A stretch of DNA of 64,000 bases from Mangrovimicrobium sediminis (GCF_004745945.1 NZ_SRLE01000004.1:186001-250000), one strand, 5' to 3'. Positions 21,258 to 30,364 are shown, numbered from the stretch's first letter. Notes: generated from the letters alone by a model not told the origin. Numbers and translations: made by a program.

Positions 21258-21485
21258 ATGGCACGCAGTTCCCGCCGCTATTACCGCACGGTGTTGTTGG
21301 GGGTCGCCGCCCTCGGCGCCATGGTGTGGTTCGCGGTCGACCAGTTCGACATCCCCTGGCAGGACATGCGCGACCTGTTGCTGGCCACGCTGCTGGTGAT
21401 CGGGGTGGTAATCGCGGTGGCCGCGCTGGGCACGGCGGCGTGGATAGGGCTGCGCAAACTGTTGCGCGGGCGTGACGAGACGTAG
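21258..21485 (+). CDS. Small two-helix membrane protein
   Basis: 75-residue protein starting 8 bp after aroC. It is basic at the N-terminus (ARSSRRYYR), has a first hydrophobic helix (about 11-27), a short acidic loop (DQFDIPWQDM) and a second helix (about 39-63), and ends in a basic tail (RKLLRGRDE). It is probably an inner-membrane protein with both ends in the cytoplasm. I do not recognise a family. Placement behind aroC suggests co-transcription only. Confidence 0.6.
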   Translation: MARSSRRYYRTVLLGVAALGAMVWFAVDQFDIPWQDMRDLLLATLLVIGVVIAVAALGTAAWIGLRKLLRGRDET

Positions 21486-21532
21486 TCCCGAAGGACCGGT
21501 ACCGAGGTCTGGGGCTGAAGGACTGGTGCTGG

Positions 21533-21588
21533 GGGCCTGCTCCTGAGGGCCTGCTCCTGAGGGCGTGCTCCTGAGGGGCTGCTCCTGA
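21533..21588. repeat. 14 bp tandem repeat, four copies
   Basis: Four consecutive units close to GGGCCTGCTCCTGA (two identical, two with one or two changes) lie between the small membrane protein and the convergent ACT-domain gene. The unit length is not a multiple of three and no gene spans it, so it looks like a non-coding minisatellite. Confidence 0.8.
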
Positions 21589-21620
21589 GGGGTTAGCCCA
21601 GGCCGCTCGAGCCGGAAGTT

Positions 21621-22136
21621 TTAATCCAGGTCGATTTCCAGGGTCATCTGGTTGGCGATGGCCTCCAGGTTTTCCTGCAACTCCGCGAGATCGCTGTCCG
21701 CCGGCACCTGGGCGTCGATGGTGGCGCGAAACAGCATCTCGCCGCTCATCGCCGCGCTGTCCACCTGGCTTTCCATTTCCACCACGTTGATCTCGCGCCG
21801 GGCCAGTGCGCTGGCGATCTCGTGCACGATGCCGGGGCGGTCCGGGCCCAGCACATTGAGGGTGATGGCGCGGCCGCCAACGCTGGGCGGGGTCTCGCCG
21901 GTGGCTGTGACGCGCACGCTGAGGCCGCTCTCGCCGAGGTCCTTGAGGGTCTGCTCCAGGGTCGCCGCCTGCGCCTCGGGCAGTGAGACCAGTACCAGGC
22001 CGGCAAACTTGCCGCCCAGTTGTGACAGGCGGCTCTCGTGCCAGTTGCCGCCGCTGGACTCGATGGCGGCGGAGAGTTGCTCGACCAGGCCGGGACGGTC
22101 GTCGCCAATGAAGGTAATGATGAACGTACTGTGCAC
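21621..22136 (-). CDS. GcvR-like double ACT-domain regulator
   Basis: 171-residue protein with two ACT domains: the first at about 4-80 (FIGDDRPGLVEQLSAAI) and the second at about 90-165 (VLGPDRPGIVHEIASALA). This matches the glycine cleavage repressor GcvR family, whose members bind amino acids and act through protein partners, not DNA. It starts at a GTG. It is divergent from the YheU gene with a 74 bp gap. No gcv genes lie nearby, so a glycine role is inferred from family only. Confidence 0.8.
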   Translation of the reverse strand: MHSTFIITFIGDDRPGLVEQLSAAIESSGGNWHESRLSQLGGKFAGLVLVSLPEAQAATLEQTLKDLGESGLSVRVTATGETPPSVGGRAITLNVLGPDRPGIVHEIASALARREINVVEMESQVDSAAMSGEMLFRATIDAQVPADSDLAELQENLEAIANQMTLEIDLD

Positions 22137-22210
22137 CTGTCGTGCTCCACATTGCCCTGCGCAGGCCGTATAGTACCCCGCATCCCGGCCAGGCAGAAAG
22201 CGCGTACGCC

Positions 22211-22480
22211 ATGTCCTCCTACATCGCTGTCCCCGTCGAGCGCATCGCCGCAGAAACGCTGCAGGCCCTGCTCGAGGAATTCGCCAGCCGCGACGGCACG
22301 GATTACGGCGCGGTGGAGTTGACCCTGGTCGAAAAAACCGGCAATTTGCGCCGCCAACTGGATAGCGGCGAGCTCTGCATTCTCTACCACCTCGACACCG
22401 AGCAGTGGGATCTGGTCGAACGGCAACGGGCCGCTGAACTGATCGCCGCAGAGAACGTCAATAACGGGGACGAAAACTGA
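22211..22480 (+). CDS. yheU: YheU-family (UPF0270) protein
   Basis: 89-residue protein matching the UPF0270/YheU family: a segment of the form I-A-x-ETLQALLEEFASR, then GTDYGAVE and the RRQLDSGE motif. The function is unknown across the family. ATG 22211 is chosen because homologues begin only a few residues before the first conserved segment; the open frame extends to 22142. The next gene, tusA, follows 30 bp later. Confidence 0.8.
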   Translation: MSSYIAVPVERIAAETLQALLEEFASRDGTDYGAVELTLVEKTGNLRRQLDSGELCILYHLDTEQWDLVERQRAAELIAAENVNNGDEN

Positions 22481-22510
22481 GTCGCCACGCCGCGGGAGAC
22501 GACCACAGAG

Positions 22511-22753
22511 ATGCCCATCGAACCGGACCATATCCTCGACGCCACCGGTCTGTTCTGCCCGGAACCGGTGATGCTGCTGCACAACCGCATCCGCGACATC
22601 GCGGTGGGTGAGGTGCTGCAGGTGCTGGCGACCGACCCTTCGACGACCCGCGACATCCCCAAGTTCTGCAATTTCCTCGGCCACGACCTGCTGCAGCAGG
22701 AAGAGGTCGAGGGCCAGTTCCACTACTGGCTGCGCAAGTGCGAGAGCGGCTGA
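22511..22753 (+). CDS. tusA: Sulfur carrier protein TusA
   Basis: 80-residue sulfur-transfer protein with the family motif CPEPVM, whose first cysteine carries persulfide sulfur for 2-thiouridine formation and molybdenum cofactor routes. The preceding LDATGLF and following [15 protein letters not shown] segments match TusA. The stop TGA shares its last base with the epmC ATG at 22753, so translation of the two genes is likely coupled. Confidence 0.9.
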   Translation: MPIEPDHILDATGLFCPEPVMLLHNRIRDIAVGEVLQVLATDPSTTRDIPKFCNFLGHDLLQQEEVEGQFHYWLRKCESG

Positions 22754-23319
22754 TGGGCAGCGCGCTGCCACACACCCGCTTCGACAGCCGCGACCTCGAG
22801 CGCCTGTTCAACCGCTGCTTCGCTGATAGCGAGAACACCCGCCTCTTCGGCGGCGCGGCGGAACCGGTATACCTGCCACCCGCCGCAGATGGCGCCTGTG
22901 CGCAGCTGCACTACCGGGAAGACTTCTTCGCCAGCGCCCTGCATGAAATTGCACACTGGTGCATCGCCGGTACGGAACGTCGGCAACAGCTGGACTTCGG
23001 CTACTGGTACGCCTCGGAGGGCCGTAGTCCCCAGCAGCAGGCCGCTTTCGAGGCAGTGGAAGTGACGCCCCAGGCGCTGGAGTGGATCCTCTCGTCAGCC
23101 TGCGGTTATCGCTTCCGGGTCAGCGTCGACAATTTTAGCGACGACGGTACCCCGGCGGACACCGCGGGCTTCCGCGAACTGGTCGCAGCGCGCGCCCGGG
23201 CATGGCAGCAGGCGTCGCTGCCACCGCGTGCAGCCCGCTTCTTTACCGCGCTCGCCGACCACTACAGGCCGGGGCTGAGCCTGGCAGCGCTGGAATTCGA
23301 CAGCCGCGCGGTGCAATGA
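22753..23319 (+). CDS. epmC: Elongation factor P hydroxylase
   Basis: 188-residue enzyme of the YfcM/EpmC family, which hydroxylates the beta-lysyl-lysine modification of EF-P. Strong signatures are FNRCFADSENTRL, the metal-binding HEIAHWCIAG and DFGYWY segments, and VTPQALEW. ATG 22753 is chosen because it overlaps the tusA stop and gives the family length. The partner genes epmA, epmB and efp are not in the window. It overlaps the next gene by 4 bp (ATGA). Confidence 0.92.
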   Translation: MGSALPHTRFDSRDLERLFNRCFADSENTRLFGGAAEPVYLPPAADGACAQLHYREDFFASALHEIAHWCIAGTERRQQLDFGYWYASEGRSPQQQAAFEAVEVTPQALEWILSSACGYRFRVSVDNFSDDGTPADTAGFRELVAARARAWQQASLPPRAARFFTALADHYRPGLSLAALEFDSRAVQ

Positions 23320-24221
23320 ACGGCGCTCCCCGGGCGTGGCTGGTCGACGCCTCCGTGTATATCTTCCGCGCCTGGTTTTCCATGCCCGATCGCTGGCACA
23401 CTCCGGCGGGCATGCCCCTCAACGCGGTGGTCGGCTATGCCGGCTTCCTCTACGACGCCCTCGCGCAGACCCACCCCGACCTGCACGTGGCAGCTGCCTT
23501 CGACGAAAGCCTGGGCAGCTGCTTTCGCAACGAGATTTTCCCCGGTTACAAGGCCAGCCGCGAACTGCCGGACGAAGCGCTGGCGTTCCAGTTGCAGGCC
23601 TGCCGCGAACTCACCGAGCGCGCCGGCGTACCCTGTTTCGGCGGTCCGCGCTACGAGGCGGACGACTACCTCGCCAGCCTCGCCCGGCTCGCCCGGGAGC
23701 AAGGGCTGCCGGTCACCGTGCTCACCCGCGACAAGGACCTCGGCCAGCTGCTACAGCACGCGGAAGACCGCTGGTGGGATTTCGCCGCCCAGCGCAGCCT
23801 GGACGCGGCGGGGTTCGAAGCGCAGTTCGGTGTCGCTCCGCGGCAGTTTGCCGATTACCTGGCGCTGGTTGGCGATGCAGTGGACGACATCCCCGGGGTA
23901 CCGGGTATCGGTCCGAAAACCGCCGCCGCCCTGTTGCAGGCTTACGACTCACTGGAAGGTATCGCCGACAATGCGGGGCAGATGGAAAGCCTGCCGCTGC
24001 GCGGCGCAAAACGCCTGTGGCAGCGGCTGGAACCGCACTGGGAGCAGGCGCTGCTGGCGCGCCGGCTCGCCCGGCTGGAAGCGCATGTGCCCGAACTCGA
24101 AGCGATGCCGGCCTGCAGCCGGGATGCCGACGGCAACCAGGCGGTAGTCGACTACCTGCGCGAACTGGGCCTGGGCGGTCCGCTGGTCGCCCGCTGGAAC
24201 AAGCTGGGGAGGGCGCCGTGA
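23316..24221 (+). CDS. xni: 5'-3' exonuclease of the Xni/ExoIX type
   Basis: 301-residue PIN-like nuclease of the flap endonuclease family. It has the N-terminal metal-binding segment VDASVYIFRAW, acidic residues in YEADDYLA and LTRDKDLGQLL, and a helix-3-turn-helix DNA-binding motif (DDIPGVPGIGPKTAAALL). It resembles the 5'-3' exonuclease domain of DNA polymerase I but stands alone, as Xni does. It is somewhat longer than E. coli Xni (251). ATG 23316 overlaps the epmC stop; its own stop overlaps the pdxB GTG. Confidence 0.82.
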   Translation: MNGAPRAWLVDASVYIFRAWFSMPDRWHTPAGMPLNAVVGYAGFLYDALAQTHPDLHVAAAFDESLGSCFRNEIFPGYKASRELPDEALAFQLQACRELTERAGVPCFGGPRYEADDYLASLARLAREQGLPVTVLTRDKDLGQLLQHAEDRWWDFAAQRSLDAAGFEAQFGVAPRQFADYLALVGDAVDDIPGVPGIGPKTAAALLQAYDSLEGIADNAGQMESLPLRGAKRLWQRLEPHWEQALLARRLARLEAHVPELEAMPACSRDADGNQAVVDYLRELGLGGPLVARWNKLGRAP

Positions 24222-25375
24222 CCCTGCGCGTGCTCGCCGATGAAAACATTCCCGGACTCGAATCGCTGTTGCCGCCGGGTGCCAGCCTGCGGCGGAAGCC
24301 CGGCCGGCAGATCCGGCGCGCCGACCTGCGCGAGTGCGACGCGCTGCTGGTGCGCTCGGTAACCCCGGTGAACGCCGAACTGCTGGCAGGCACCCCGGTG
24401 CGTTTTGTCGGCACCGCCACCAGCGGCTTCGATCATATCGACCGCGAGTGGTTGTCCGCGCAGGGTGTGGCGTTCGCTTTTGCGCCTGGCTGCAACGCCA
24501 ATTCCGTGGTCGAGTACGTGCTCTGCGCCATCGCCGAGGTGGATGACTTCCTCGAGCGCCTGCTCGCCGGCGGCCGGGTGGGAATCGTCGGTTACGGCGT
24601 CATCGGTCGCGCGCTCGCCGCGCGCCTGGCGCAGCTGGGTATTGCCAGCGTCGCCTGTGACCCGTGGCTGGCGCCGGGGAGTATCCCGCATCCCGCCACC
24701 CTGGCAGAGATTCTCGCCTGCGACGTGATCAGCCTGCACACATCCCTGGTGGATACCGCGCCGTGGCCCTCGCGCCACCTGCTGGCGGCACCGGAATTGG
24801 CTGCGCTGAATTCCGGGCAGCTGCTCATCAACGCCGCCCGCGGCCCGGTGGCGGACAACGCCGCGTTGCTACAGTGCCTGCAGGCACCGGATGCGCCGGC
24901 TGTGGTGCTCGATGTGTGGGAGAAAGAACCCCGGGTGGAACCGGCGTTGTTGCAGCGCGTCAGGTTGGGCAGCGCACACATCGCCGGCTACAGCCTGGAC
25001 GGCAAGCTGGCCGCCACGCGGGTCTTGTGCCAGGCGCTGGCGAAGGTTTTCGAGTTGGAGTATTCGCCGTCCACGAAGAGCGGTGCCCAGGCCGCGCTGG
25101 CACTGGACAGCGCTGCTTCCGTGCCCGATACGCTGCGCAGCCTGCTGGCGGCACGCTACCGTGTCGCCGACGATGACCGGCTGTTGCGCGAGGCCGTGTT
25201 GGGCTGCGACACCGACACGGCCGCAGGCAACTTCGACCGCCTGCGCAAACAGTATCGCGAGCGACGGGAACTGGCCGGCAGCCAGGTTCAGTTGCCCGCG
25301 GGCACGACGACAGCGCTCGAGCGCTGGGTGACAGCGCTGGGCTGCACCGTTGCCGTTGCGAAGGACGGTGCATGA
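24218..25375 (+). CDS. pdxB: 4-phosphoerythronate dehydrogenase
   Basis: 385-residue D-isomer-specific 2-hydroxyacid dehydrogenase of the pyridoxal-phosphate pathway. The N-terminus VLADENIPGLESLL and the segment GTATSGFDHID are PdxB signatures. The NAD fold (GIVGYGVIGRALAARL) and catalytic residues in NAARGPV, DVWEKEP and AHIAGYS are present, as is the C-terminal PdxB-specific domain. The GTG start overlaps the xni stop. PLP made by this pathway is used by the PLP enzyme at 48829-49845. Confidence 0.93.
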   Translation: MTLRVLADENIPGLESLLPPGASLRRKPGRQIRRADLRECDALLVRSVTPVNAELLAGTPVRFVGTATSGFDHIDREWLSAQGVAFAFAPGCNANSVVEYVLCAIAEVDDFLERLLAGGRVGIVGYGVIGRALAARLAQLGIASVACDPWLAPGSIPHPATLAEILACDVISLHTSLVDTAPWPSRHLLAAPELAALNSGQLLINAARGPVADNAALLQCLQAPDAPAVVLDVWEKEPRVEPALLQRVRLGSAHIAGYSLDGKLAATRVLCQALAKVFELEYSPSTKSGAQAALALDSAASVPDTLRSLLAARYRVADDDRLLREAVLGCDTDTAAGNFDRLRKQYRERRELAGSQVQLPAGTTTALERWVTALGCTVAVAKDGA

Positions 25376-26520
25376 AACTGCGTATCGGCCTGTTGATCAA
25401 CCCCCTGGCTGGCCTCGGTGGCAGCCGCGCCCTCAAGGGCAGCGACGGCGCGCAGGTGCGCGAGATTGCGGCACAGGCCGACGCCGAGGCCGTCACCCGC
25501 GCGGAACAGCGTGCGCTGAAGGCACTGGCCATGCTGCCGGCGGACGGTGTGGAGATCCTCGCCTGGGGCGGCGTCATGGGCGAGCGGGCGTGTCGGGAGG
25601 CGGGCCTGAGCTGCCGCGTCGTCGGCGCCGCAAAAGCCGGCTTGAGCGATGCCGCCGACACGCGCGCCGCCGCCACCGCCCTGGGCGCAGAGCAGATCGA
25701 CCTGCTGCTTTTCGCCGGCGGCGACGGCACCGCGCGGGACATCTACGACGCGGTCGGTGAGCGCCTGCCGGTGCTGGGCATTCCCGCCGGGGTCAAGATG
25801 CACTCCGGGGTGTTCGCCGTCTCTCCCGAGGCGGCGGGAGAACTGCTGCGCCAGCTCGTGCAGGGCGGCCTGGTCGGATTGCAGCTGCACGAGGTACGCG
25901 ATATCGACGAGGAGGCGTTCCGCCACGATGTGGTCAAGAGCCGCTTCTACGGTGACATGCTGGTGCCGGGTGAGGGCAGGTTCCTGCAGCACACCAAGGT
26001 GGGCGGGCGCGAGAGCGAGGAACTGGTCGCCGCGGAGATCGCCGACTGGGTGGTGGAACAGATGGACCCGCGAACCTGCTACCTGGTCGGCCCGGGTTCC
26101 ACAACCGCCGCCATCATGGAGCGCCTTGGCCTGCCCAACACGCTGCTCGGGGTGGATGCGGTGCGCGACGGGCAGCTGCTGGCCAGCGACGCCGACGAGG
26201 CGACGCTCCTGCAGCTACTCGCCAGCCACGATGGCCCGGCACAGATTATCGTCACTGCCATCGGCGGGCAGGGCCATATCTTCGGTCGCGGCAACCAGCA
26301 GTTTTCGCCAGCGGTGATCCGCGCGGTCGGTGTCGGGCGTATCTGCATCGTCGCCGGCAAGGGCAAGATCGCGGCGCTGGAGGGGCGGCCCCTGCTGGTG
26401 GACACCAACGACCCGGCGCTGGACCGCGACCTGTGCGGCTACCGGGAGGTCGTCACCGGCTACGAGGATCGTATACTCTACCGGGTAGCCACTTACGACA
26501 GGCAGGAAGAGAGCGAATGA
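25372..26520 (+). CDS. ATP-NAD kinase family protein
   Basis: 382-residue protein of the NAD/diacylglycerol kinase superfamily. The N-terminal [16 protein letters not shown] and the nucleotide-binding [16 protein letters not shown] motif are clear, followed by [14 protein letters not shown] and a C-terminal [17 protein letters not shown]-like segment seen in the AcoX-type branch. It is longer than canonical NAD kinase (about 295), and the housekeeping NadK is probably elsewhere, so the substrate is uncertain. It overlaps pdxB and msrB by 4 bp each, placing it in the same translationally coupled run. Confidence 0.8.
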   Translation: MKLRIGLLINPLAGLGGSRALKGSDGAQVREIAAQADAEAVTRAEQRALKALAMLPADGVEILAWGGVMGERACREAGLSCRVVGAAKAGLSDAADTRAAATALGAEQIDLLLFAGGDGTARDIYDAVGERLPVLGIPAGVKMHSGVFAVSPEAAGELLRQLVQGGLVGLQLHEVRDIDEEAFRHDVVKSRFYGDMLVPGEGRFLQHTKVGGRESEELVAAEIADWVVEQMDPRTCYLVGPGSTTAAIMERLGLPNTLLGVDAVRDGQLLASDADEATLLQLLASHDGPAQIIVTAIGGQGHIFGRGNQQFSPAVIRAVGVGRICIVAGKGKIAALEGRPLLVDTNDPALDRDLCGYREVVTGYEDRILYRVATYDRQEESE

Positions 26521-26897
26521 AAGACGACGAACACTGGCGCGACAAGCTGACACCCGACGAATACTGGGTCTGCCGGGAGAAGGGCACCGAGCGCCCATTC
26601 ACCGGTGAATACTGGAATACCGAAGAGGACGGCGTCTACCATTGCCGCTGCTGCGGCGAACCGCTGTTCCTCTCCGACAGCAAGTTCGACGCGGGCTGTG
26701 GCTGGCCGAGCTTCTTCAAGCCCGCCAGCGATGACGTAATCGAGGAGACCCCCGACTACAGCCACGGCATGAGCCGCACCGAGATCACCTGCAAGCAGTG
26801 CGGCTGCCACCTTGGCCACGTGTTCACCGACGGCCCCCAGCCTACCGGCTTGCGCTACTGCGTCAACAGCCTCTCGGTCAAGCTCGACAAGAAATGA
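26517..26897 (+). CDS. msrB: Peptide methionine (R)-S-oxide reductase
   Basis: 126-residue repair enzyme that reduces methionine-R-sulfoxide. Two CxxC pairs bind structural zinc (CRCCGE and CKQCGC), a cysteine sits in GCGWPSFF, and the catalytic cysteine sits in RYCVNSLS near the C-terminus. The length is typical of single-domain MsrB. There is no signal peptide, so it acts in the cytoplasm. ATG 26517 overlaps the preceding stop, and its TGA overlaps the next ATG. Confidence 0.95.
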   Translation: MKDDEHWRDKLTPDEYWVCREKGTERPFTGEYWNTEEDGVYHCRCCGEPLFLSDSKFDAGCGWPSFFKPASDDVIEETPDYSHGMSRTEITCKQCGCHLGHVFTDGPQPTGLRYCVNSLSVKLDKK

Positions 26898-27943
26898 CCG
26901 CGCCACTGCGGGTCGGCCTGCTCGGCGACATGTCGTCGGGGCCGCCCGGTCCGGTGGATCTCGAGCCCTGGCTGCGCCGGGCAGTGGAGGACCTGCACGC
27001 CGCGGGTGCCTTGCAAAATCCTGTCGAGTTCGTACACGCCTTCGGCCTGGGCCTGCCCCAGGGCGAGGCGGGCAACGTGGAGCGCGCCTTTGCCGAACTG
27101 GCCGACGCCGGTGCGCTGCTGGTGGTCGGACCCGCCATCGGCGACAACGCACTCATCGCCACGCCCCTGGCGGAACAGTTCGGCCTCCCCACCATCAACT
27201 GGGCAGGCTCCGAGTACGCCCGCAATCGCTACATGTTCCAGCTGCAGGTGGGCTCGCACCAGGACGAGCCGCTGCTGCTCGCCGACTACCTGGCGCGCCG
27301 GGGCGCGCGCGAGCTGGCCGTGATATACGACGCATCGCCGATTGGTGAAGGCTACGTGCAGGCGCTGGGCTACGCCGCGCGTACCCGCGGGCTGGAGATG
27401 GCGGCGAGCGCCATCGACCCGTTGGCCGAAAACGCCGACGACGCGCTCGCCCAGGTCCTGGACAGCGCGACGTCTGCCTGCCTGTATCTCGGTCTCGGCC
27501 ACTGTATCGCTGCCGTGAACACGGCGCTGGACGCTGCGGGCTGGTGCGGGGAACGGATCACCACCTCTGCCGGCATTCGTGGCTACCATCCTCAGTTCGC
27601 CGCGCATCTCGAGGGCTGGGTGTATGTCGACCTGTGGAGCGAGGGCAATCGCACCCTGGCCGCACTGCGGCAGCGCTTCGAGCTGGATATCTCGGCCAGT
27701 TTCGCCGCGGCCAAGGGCTGGGACCTGGGGCGGCTGGTGGCCCACGCCCTGGCCAGTGCGCCGGAAGCCACCCGCGAGGGCGTGTTGCGCGGCCTGGAGC
27801 TCACCAAGTGGCTGCCCGCGGCGGAGGGGGAAGAGGGGACGTTACTCGGCTTCGGCGCCTGGGATCGCGGCGCGCTGCACGGGCGGTATCTTGTGCCGCG
27901 GCGCTGGGTCGATGGGCGTAGCGTCGCTGTGGCGATGGACTAG
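26894..27943 (+). CDS. Periplasmic-binding-protein-like domain protein lacking a signal peptide
   Basis: 349-residue protein resembling the receptor family of branched-chain amino-acid ABC transporters (Peripla_BP_6): an N-terminal [11 protein letters not shown] segment, [25 protein letters not shown], and the inter-lobe segment [19 protein letters not shown]. It starts [10 protein letters not shown] with no export signal, and no permease or ATPase is adjacent. It is translationally coupled to msrB. It may be a cytoplasmic ligand sensor or a scavenging protein; the ligand is unknown. A truncated start is unlikely, because the first strand is complete. Confidence 0.7.
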   Translation: MTAPLRVGLLGDMSSGPPGPVDLEPWLRRAVEDLHAAGALQNPVEFVHAFGLGLPQGEAGNVERAFAELADAGALLVVGPAIGDNALIATPLAEQFGLPTINWAGSEYARNRYMFQLQVGSHQDEPLLLADYLARRGARELAVIYDASPIGEGYVQALGYAARTRGLEMAASAIDPLAENADDALAQVLDSATSACLYLGLGHCIAAVNTALDAAGWCGERITTSAGIRGYHPQFAAHLEGWVYVDLWSEGNRTLAALRQRFELDISASFAAAKGWDLGRLVAHALASAPEATREGVLRGLELTKWLPAAEGEEGTLLGFGAWDRGALHGRYLVPRRWVDGRSVAVAMD

Positions 27944-27999
27944 CGGGGGTATCAGCCAGCGCGCACGGCGCCAGCCCTCAATGCGCACGTCGCTAGTCC

Positions 28000-28947
28000 T
28001 CAATGCGCACGGCGCATTTGCGTGATTTGCGCCATGATCGCCACCGCGATTTCGTGCGGTGTCTTGCTGCCGATCGGCAGCCCGACAGGTGCGTGCAGGC
28101 GGGCGATGGCCTGCGCGGGAACACCCAGGTCCGCCAGCCGCCGCAGGCGCTTTTCCGTGGTCCGCGCCGAGCCCAGCGCACCCACGTACCAGGCATCCGT
28201 GGATAGCGCCTCCATCAGCGCCATGTCGTCGATGCGCGGGTCGTGGGTGAGGGTGATGACGATGGAGTGGTTGTCCGCCGCCCGCTCCAGCACCACGTCG
28301 TCGGGCATGCCCTGGATCAGCGGGACGTCCGGCCCCAGCCACTGGTCCAGGGCATGCTGGCGGGTGTCGGTGACCAGCACCTCGTAACCCATGGCCAGGG
28401 CCAGCTCCGAGAGCGTCTGCGACAGTTGTCCGGCACCTACCAGCAGCATGCGCATCTGCGGGCCGAAGCACTGGCGCAGTGTGGTTTCGCTGTAGGCCAG
28501 CGGCTCGTGATGCGGCACCGGTTGCAGCGTGGTCGTACCGCTGGCGATATCCAGGCTGCGCAGGGTGCATTCGCGGCGCGCCAGCGCCTCCAGCACGGGG
28601 TTTATCCACGCCAGCTCCGCGGCGTCGAGGCGTTGCACCAGCACCAGCAGGCGGCCGCCGCAGGGCAGGCCCAGGCGCTCGTTCTCCTCGGCGGTAACGC
28701 CGTATTCCACCACTTGCGGAGCGCTGTCGTCGATGGCGCCGGCAGCCAGCTTCTGCAACAGGTCCTCTTCCACGCAGCCGCCGGAGAGCGACCCGGTGAC
28801 CTCGCCGTTGTCGAGGCAGGCGAGCAGCGAGCCGGGCGGACGGGGGGAGGAACCGATGGTCCTGACGATGGTGCACAGCCAGGGCCGTTCGCCGCGCTCA
28901 CACCAGTGGGCCACGCGCTCCAGGACGTCGAGTTCGATACTGTGCAA
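28000..28947 (-). CDS. XdhC/CoxI-family protein
   Basis: 315-residue protein of the XdhC/CoxI family, which binds molybdenum cofactor and helps sulfurate and insert it into xanthine dehydrogenase-type enzymes. The N-terminal domain shows TIVRTIGSSPRPPG and GSLSGGCVEEDL; the C-terminal Rossmann part shows LLVGAGQLSQTLSELA and THDPRIDDMAL. No xanthine dehydrogenase genes are nearby, but moaCDE for cofactor synthesis are in the window. It starts 29 bp after the PA2817-like gene on the same strand. Confidence 0.88.
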   Translation of the reverse strand: MHSIELDVLERVAHWCERGERPWLCTIVRTIGSSPRPPGSLLACLDNGEVTGSLSGGCVEEDLLQKLAAGAIDDSAPQVVEYGVTAEENERLGLPCGGRLLVLVQRLDAAELAWINPVLEALARRECTLRSLDIASGTTTLQPVPHHEPLAYSETTLRQCFGPQMRMLLVGAGQLSQTLSELALAMGYEVLVTDTRQHALDQWLGPDVPLIQGMPDDVVLERAADNHSIVITLTHDPRIDDMALMEALSTDAWYVGALGSARTTEKRLRRLADLGVPAQAIARLHAPVGLPIGSKTPHEIAVAIMAQITQMRRAH

Positions 28948-28976
28948 GTTGCTCGGTCTCCGCGTTGTCTATGCCG

Positions 28977-29351
28977 TCACTCGCCGCGCAGGCGCTTGCG
29001 TGCGGCCTCGAGGTCGAGGATTTCACCGCGTCCGCTGGCGGATTCGCGTTCCTCGTCGAGGCGCTGGTAGAGCGCGATTTCATCGTCCGGCATGAAGTGC
29101 AGGCACTCGCCGCCGAGGAACCACAGTAAATCGCGGGGGAAGGTCGGGGCGAAATCCGGGTAGGTGGTGAAAAGCCGCGACACCAGCGCGGGACCTTCGA
29201 TATACACGCTGTCCGCCGGCAGGTCGGCGAAGGCGCGAGCCAGCTGGCGCAGGGGTTCCTCGCTGTCGAGGCTGTTGGTGCGGGTGACGAATTCGCTGGC
29301 GAAAGCCTTTAGGCGCTCGCGGCAGTGGCTGGCGTACTGCGCGTCGTTCAC
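28977..29351 (-). CDS. PA2817-family hypothetical protein
   Basis: 124-residue soluble protein. The C-terminal half contains PRDLLWFLGGECLHFMPDDE, recalling the conserved core of the Pseudomonas PA2817 family, whose function is unknown. No known catalytic motif is present. It precedes the xdhC-like gene in a likely two-gene operon and is divergent from yadG, consistent with PA2811-PA2817 neighbourhoods in Pseudomonas. The family call is from recollection of the motif and is moderately sure. Confidence 0.65.
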   Translation of the reverse strand: MNDAQYASHCRERLKAFASEFVTRTNSLDSEEPLRQLARAFADLPADSVYIEGPALVSRLFTTYPDFAPTFPRDLLWFLGGECLHFMPDDEIALYQRLDEERESASGRGEILDLEAARKRLRGE

Positions 29352-29446
29352 GGGGCGATACCCTCCGCTCGGTCAGATTCACAATCGTGTCGCGGCCGGA
29401 TAGCGGGTACAATATTTTGTTCCCTTCACAGCGCGAAACGGCGGGT

Positions 29447-30364
29447 ATGTTACCAGCTCTGACCATCGAAAACCTTACCAAGACCTACGACAACGGCTTC
29501 CAGGCCCTCAAGGGCATCAGCCTCACCGTGGCACAGGGCGACTTCTACGCCCTGCTCGGGCCCAATGGCGCCGGCAAGTCCACCACCATCGGCATCCTGT
29601 GCTCCCTCGTCAACAAGAGCGCCGGCAGGGTGCAGGTGTTCGATGCGGATATCGACGTCGATTTTCCCGCGGCGAAGAAGTACATCGGAATCGTGCCGCA
29701 GGAGTTCAACTTCAATATCTTCGAGAAACCCTTCGATATCATCGCCAACCAGGGCGGCTACTACGGCATGCCCCGGGCCCTGGCCGAGGAGCGCGCCGAG
29801 AAGTACCTGAAGGCGCTGGGTATCTGGGATAAGCGCGACACCCCCTCGCGGGCCCTGTCCGGCGGCATGAAACGCCGGTTGATGATCGCCCGCGCGCTGG
29901 TCCACGAGCCGAAGCTGCTGATCCTCGACGAGCCCACCGCCGGTGTGGATATCGAGATGCGTCGGTCCATGTGGGAATTCCTCAAGCGCATCAATGCCGA
30001 GGGCACGACGATCATCCTCACCACTCACTACCTGGAAGAGGCCGAGGCCCTGTGCCGCCACGTGGGCATCATCAATCACGGGGAGATCGTCGAGAACACC
30101 TCGATCCGCGAACTGCTGCGGCAACTGCAGCGCGAGGTGTTCATTCTCGACTGCGTCGATGCGCTGCCGGCGGATTTCGCCATCGAGGGCTTCGTCACCC
30201 GGCGCATGGACGATCACTGCCTGGAAGTGGAAGTGGAGAAGGGCCAGGCCATCAACCAGGTATTCGCCTCCCTGGACCGCCAGGGCGTGCAGATCGCCAG
30301 CATGCGCAACCGCGCCAATCGCCTCGAGGAGATGTTTGTGAAACTGGTGGAGGGCGCCGCGTGA
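29447..30364 (+). CDS. yadG: ABC transporter ATP-binding protein, YadG type
   Basis: 305-residue ATPase of an ABC-2 exporter. Walker A (GPNGAGKST), a signature-type segment (ALSGGMKRRLMIARAL), Walker B (LLILDEPTAGVD) and the H-loop (TTHYLEEAE) are all intact. The length matches E. coli YadG. ATG 29447 is chosen near the start of the first strand; the frame is open to 29387. The next gene, for the membrane partner, overlaps by 4 bp (GTGA). The substrate is unknown. Confidence 0.9.
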   Translation: MLPALTIENLTKTYDNGFQALKGISLTVAQGDFYALLGPNGAGKSTTIGILCSLVNKSAGRVQVFDADIDVDFPAAKKYIGIVPQEFNFNIFEKPFDIIANQGGYYGMPRALAEERAEKYLKALGIWDKRDTPSRALSGGMKRRLMIARALVHEPKLLILDEPTAGVDIEMRRSMWEFLKRINAEGTTIILTTHYLEEAEALCRHVGIINHGEIVENTSIRELLRQLQREVFILDCVDALPADFAIEGFVTRRMDDHCLEVEVEKGQAINQVFASLDRQGVQIASMRNRANRLEEMFVKLVEGAA

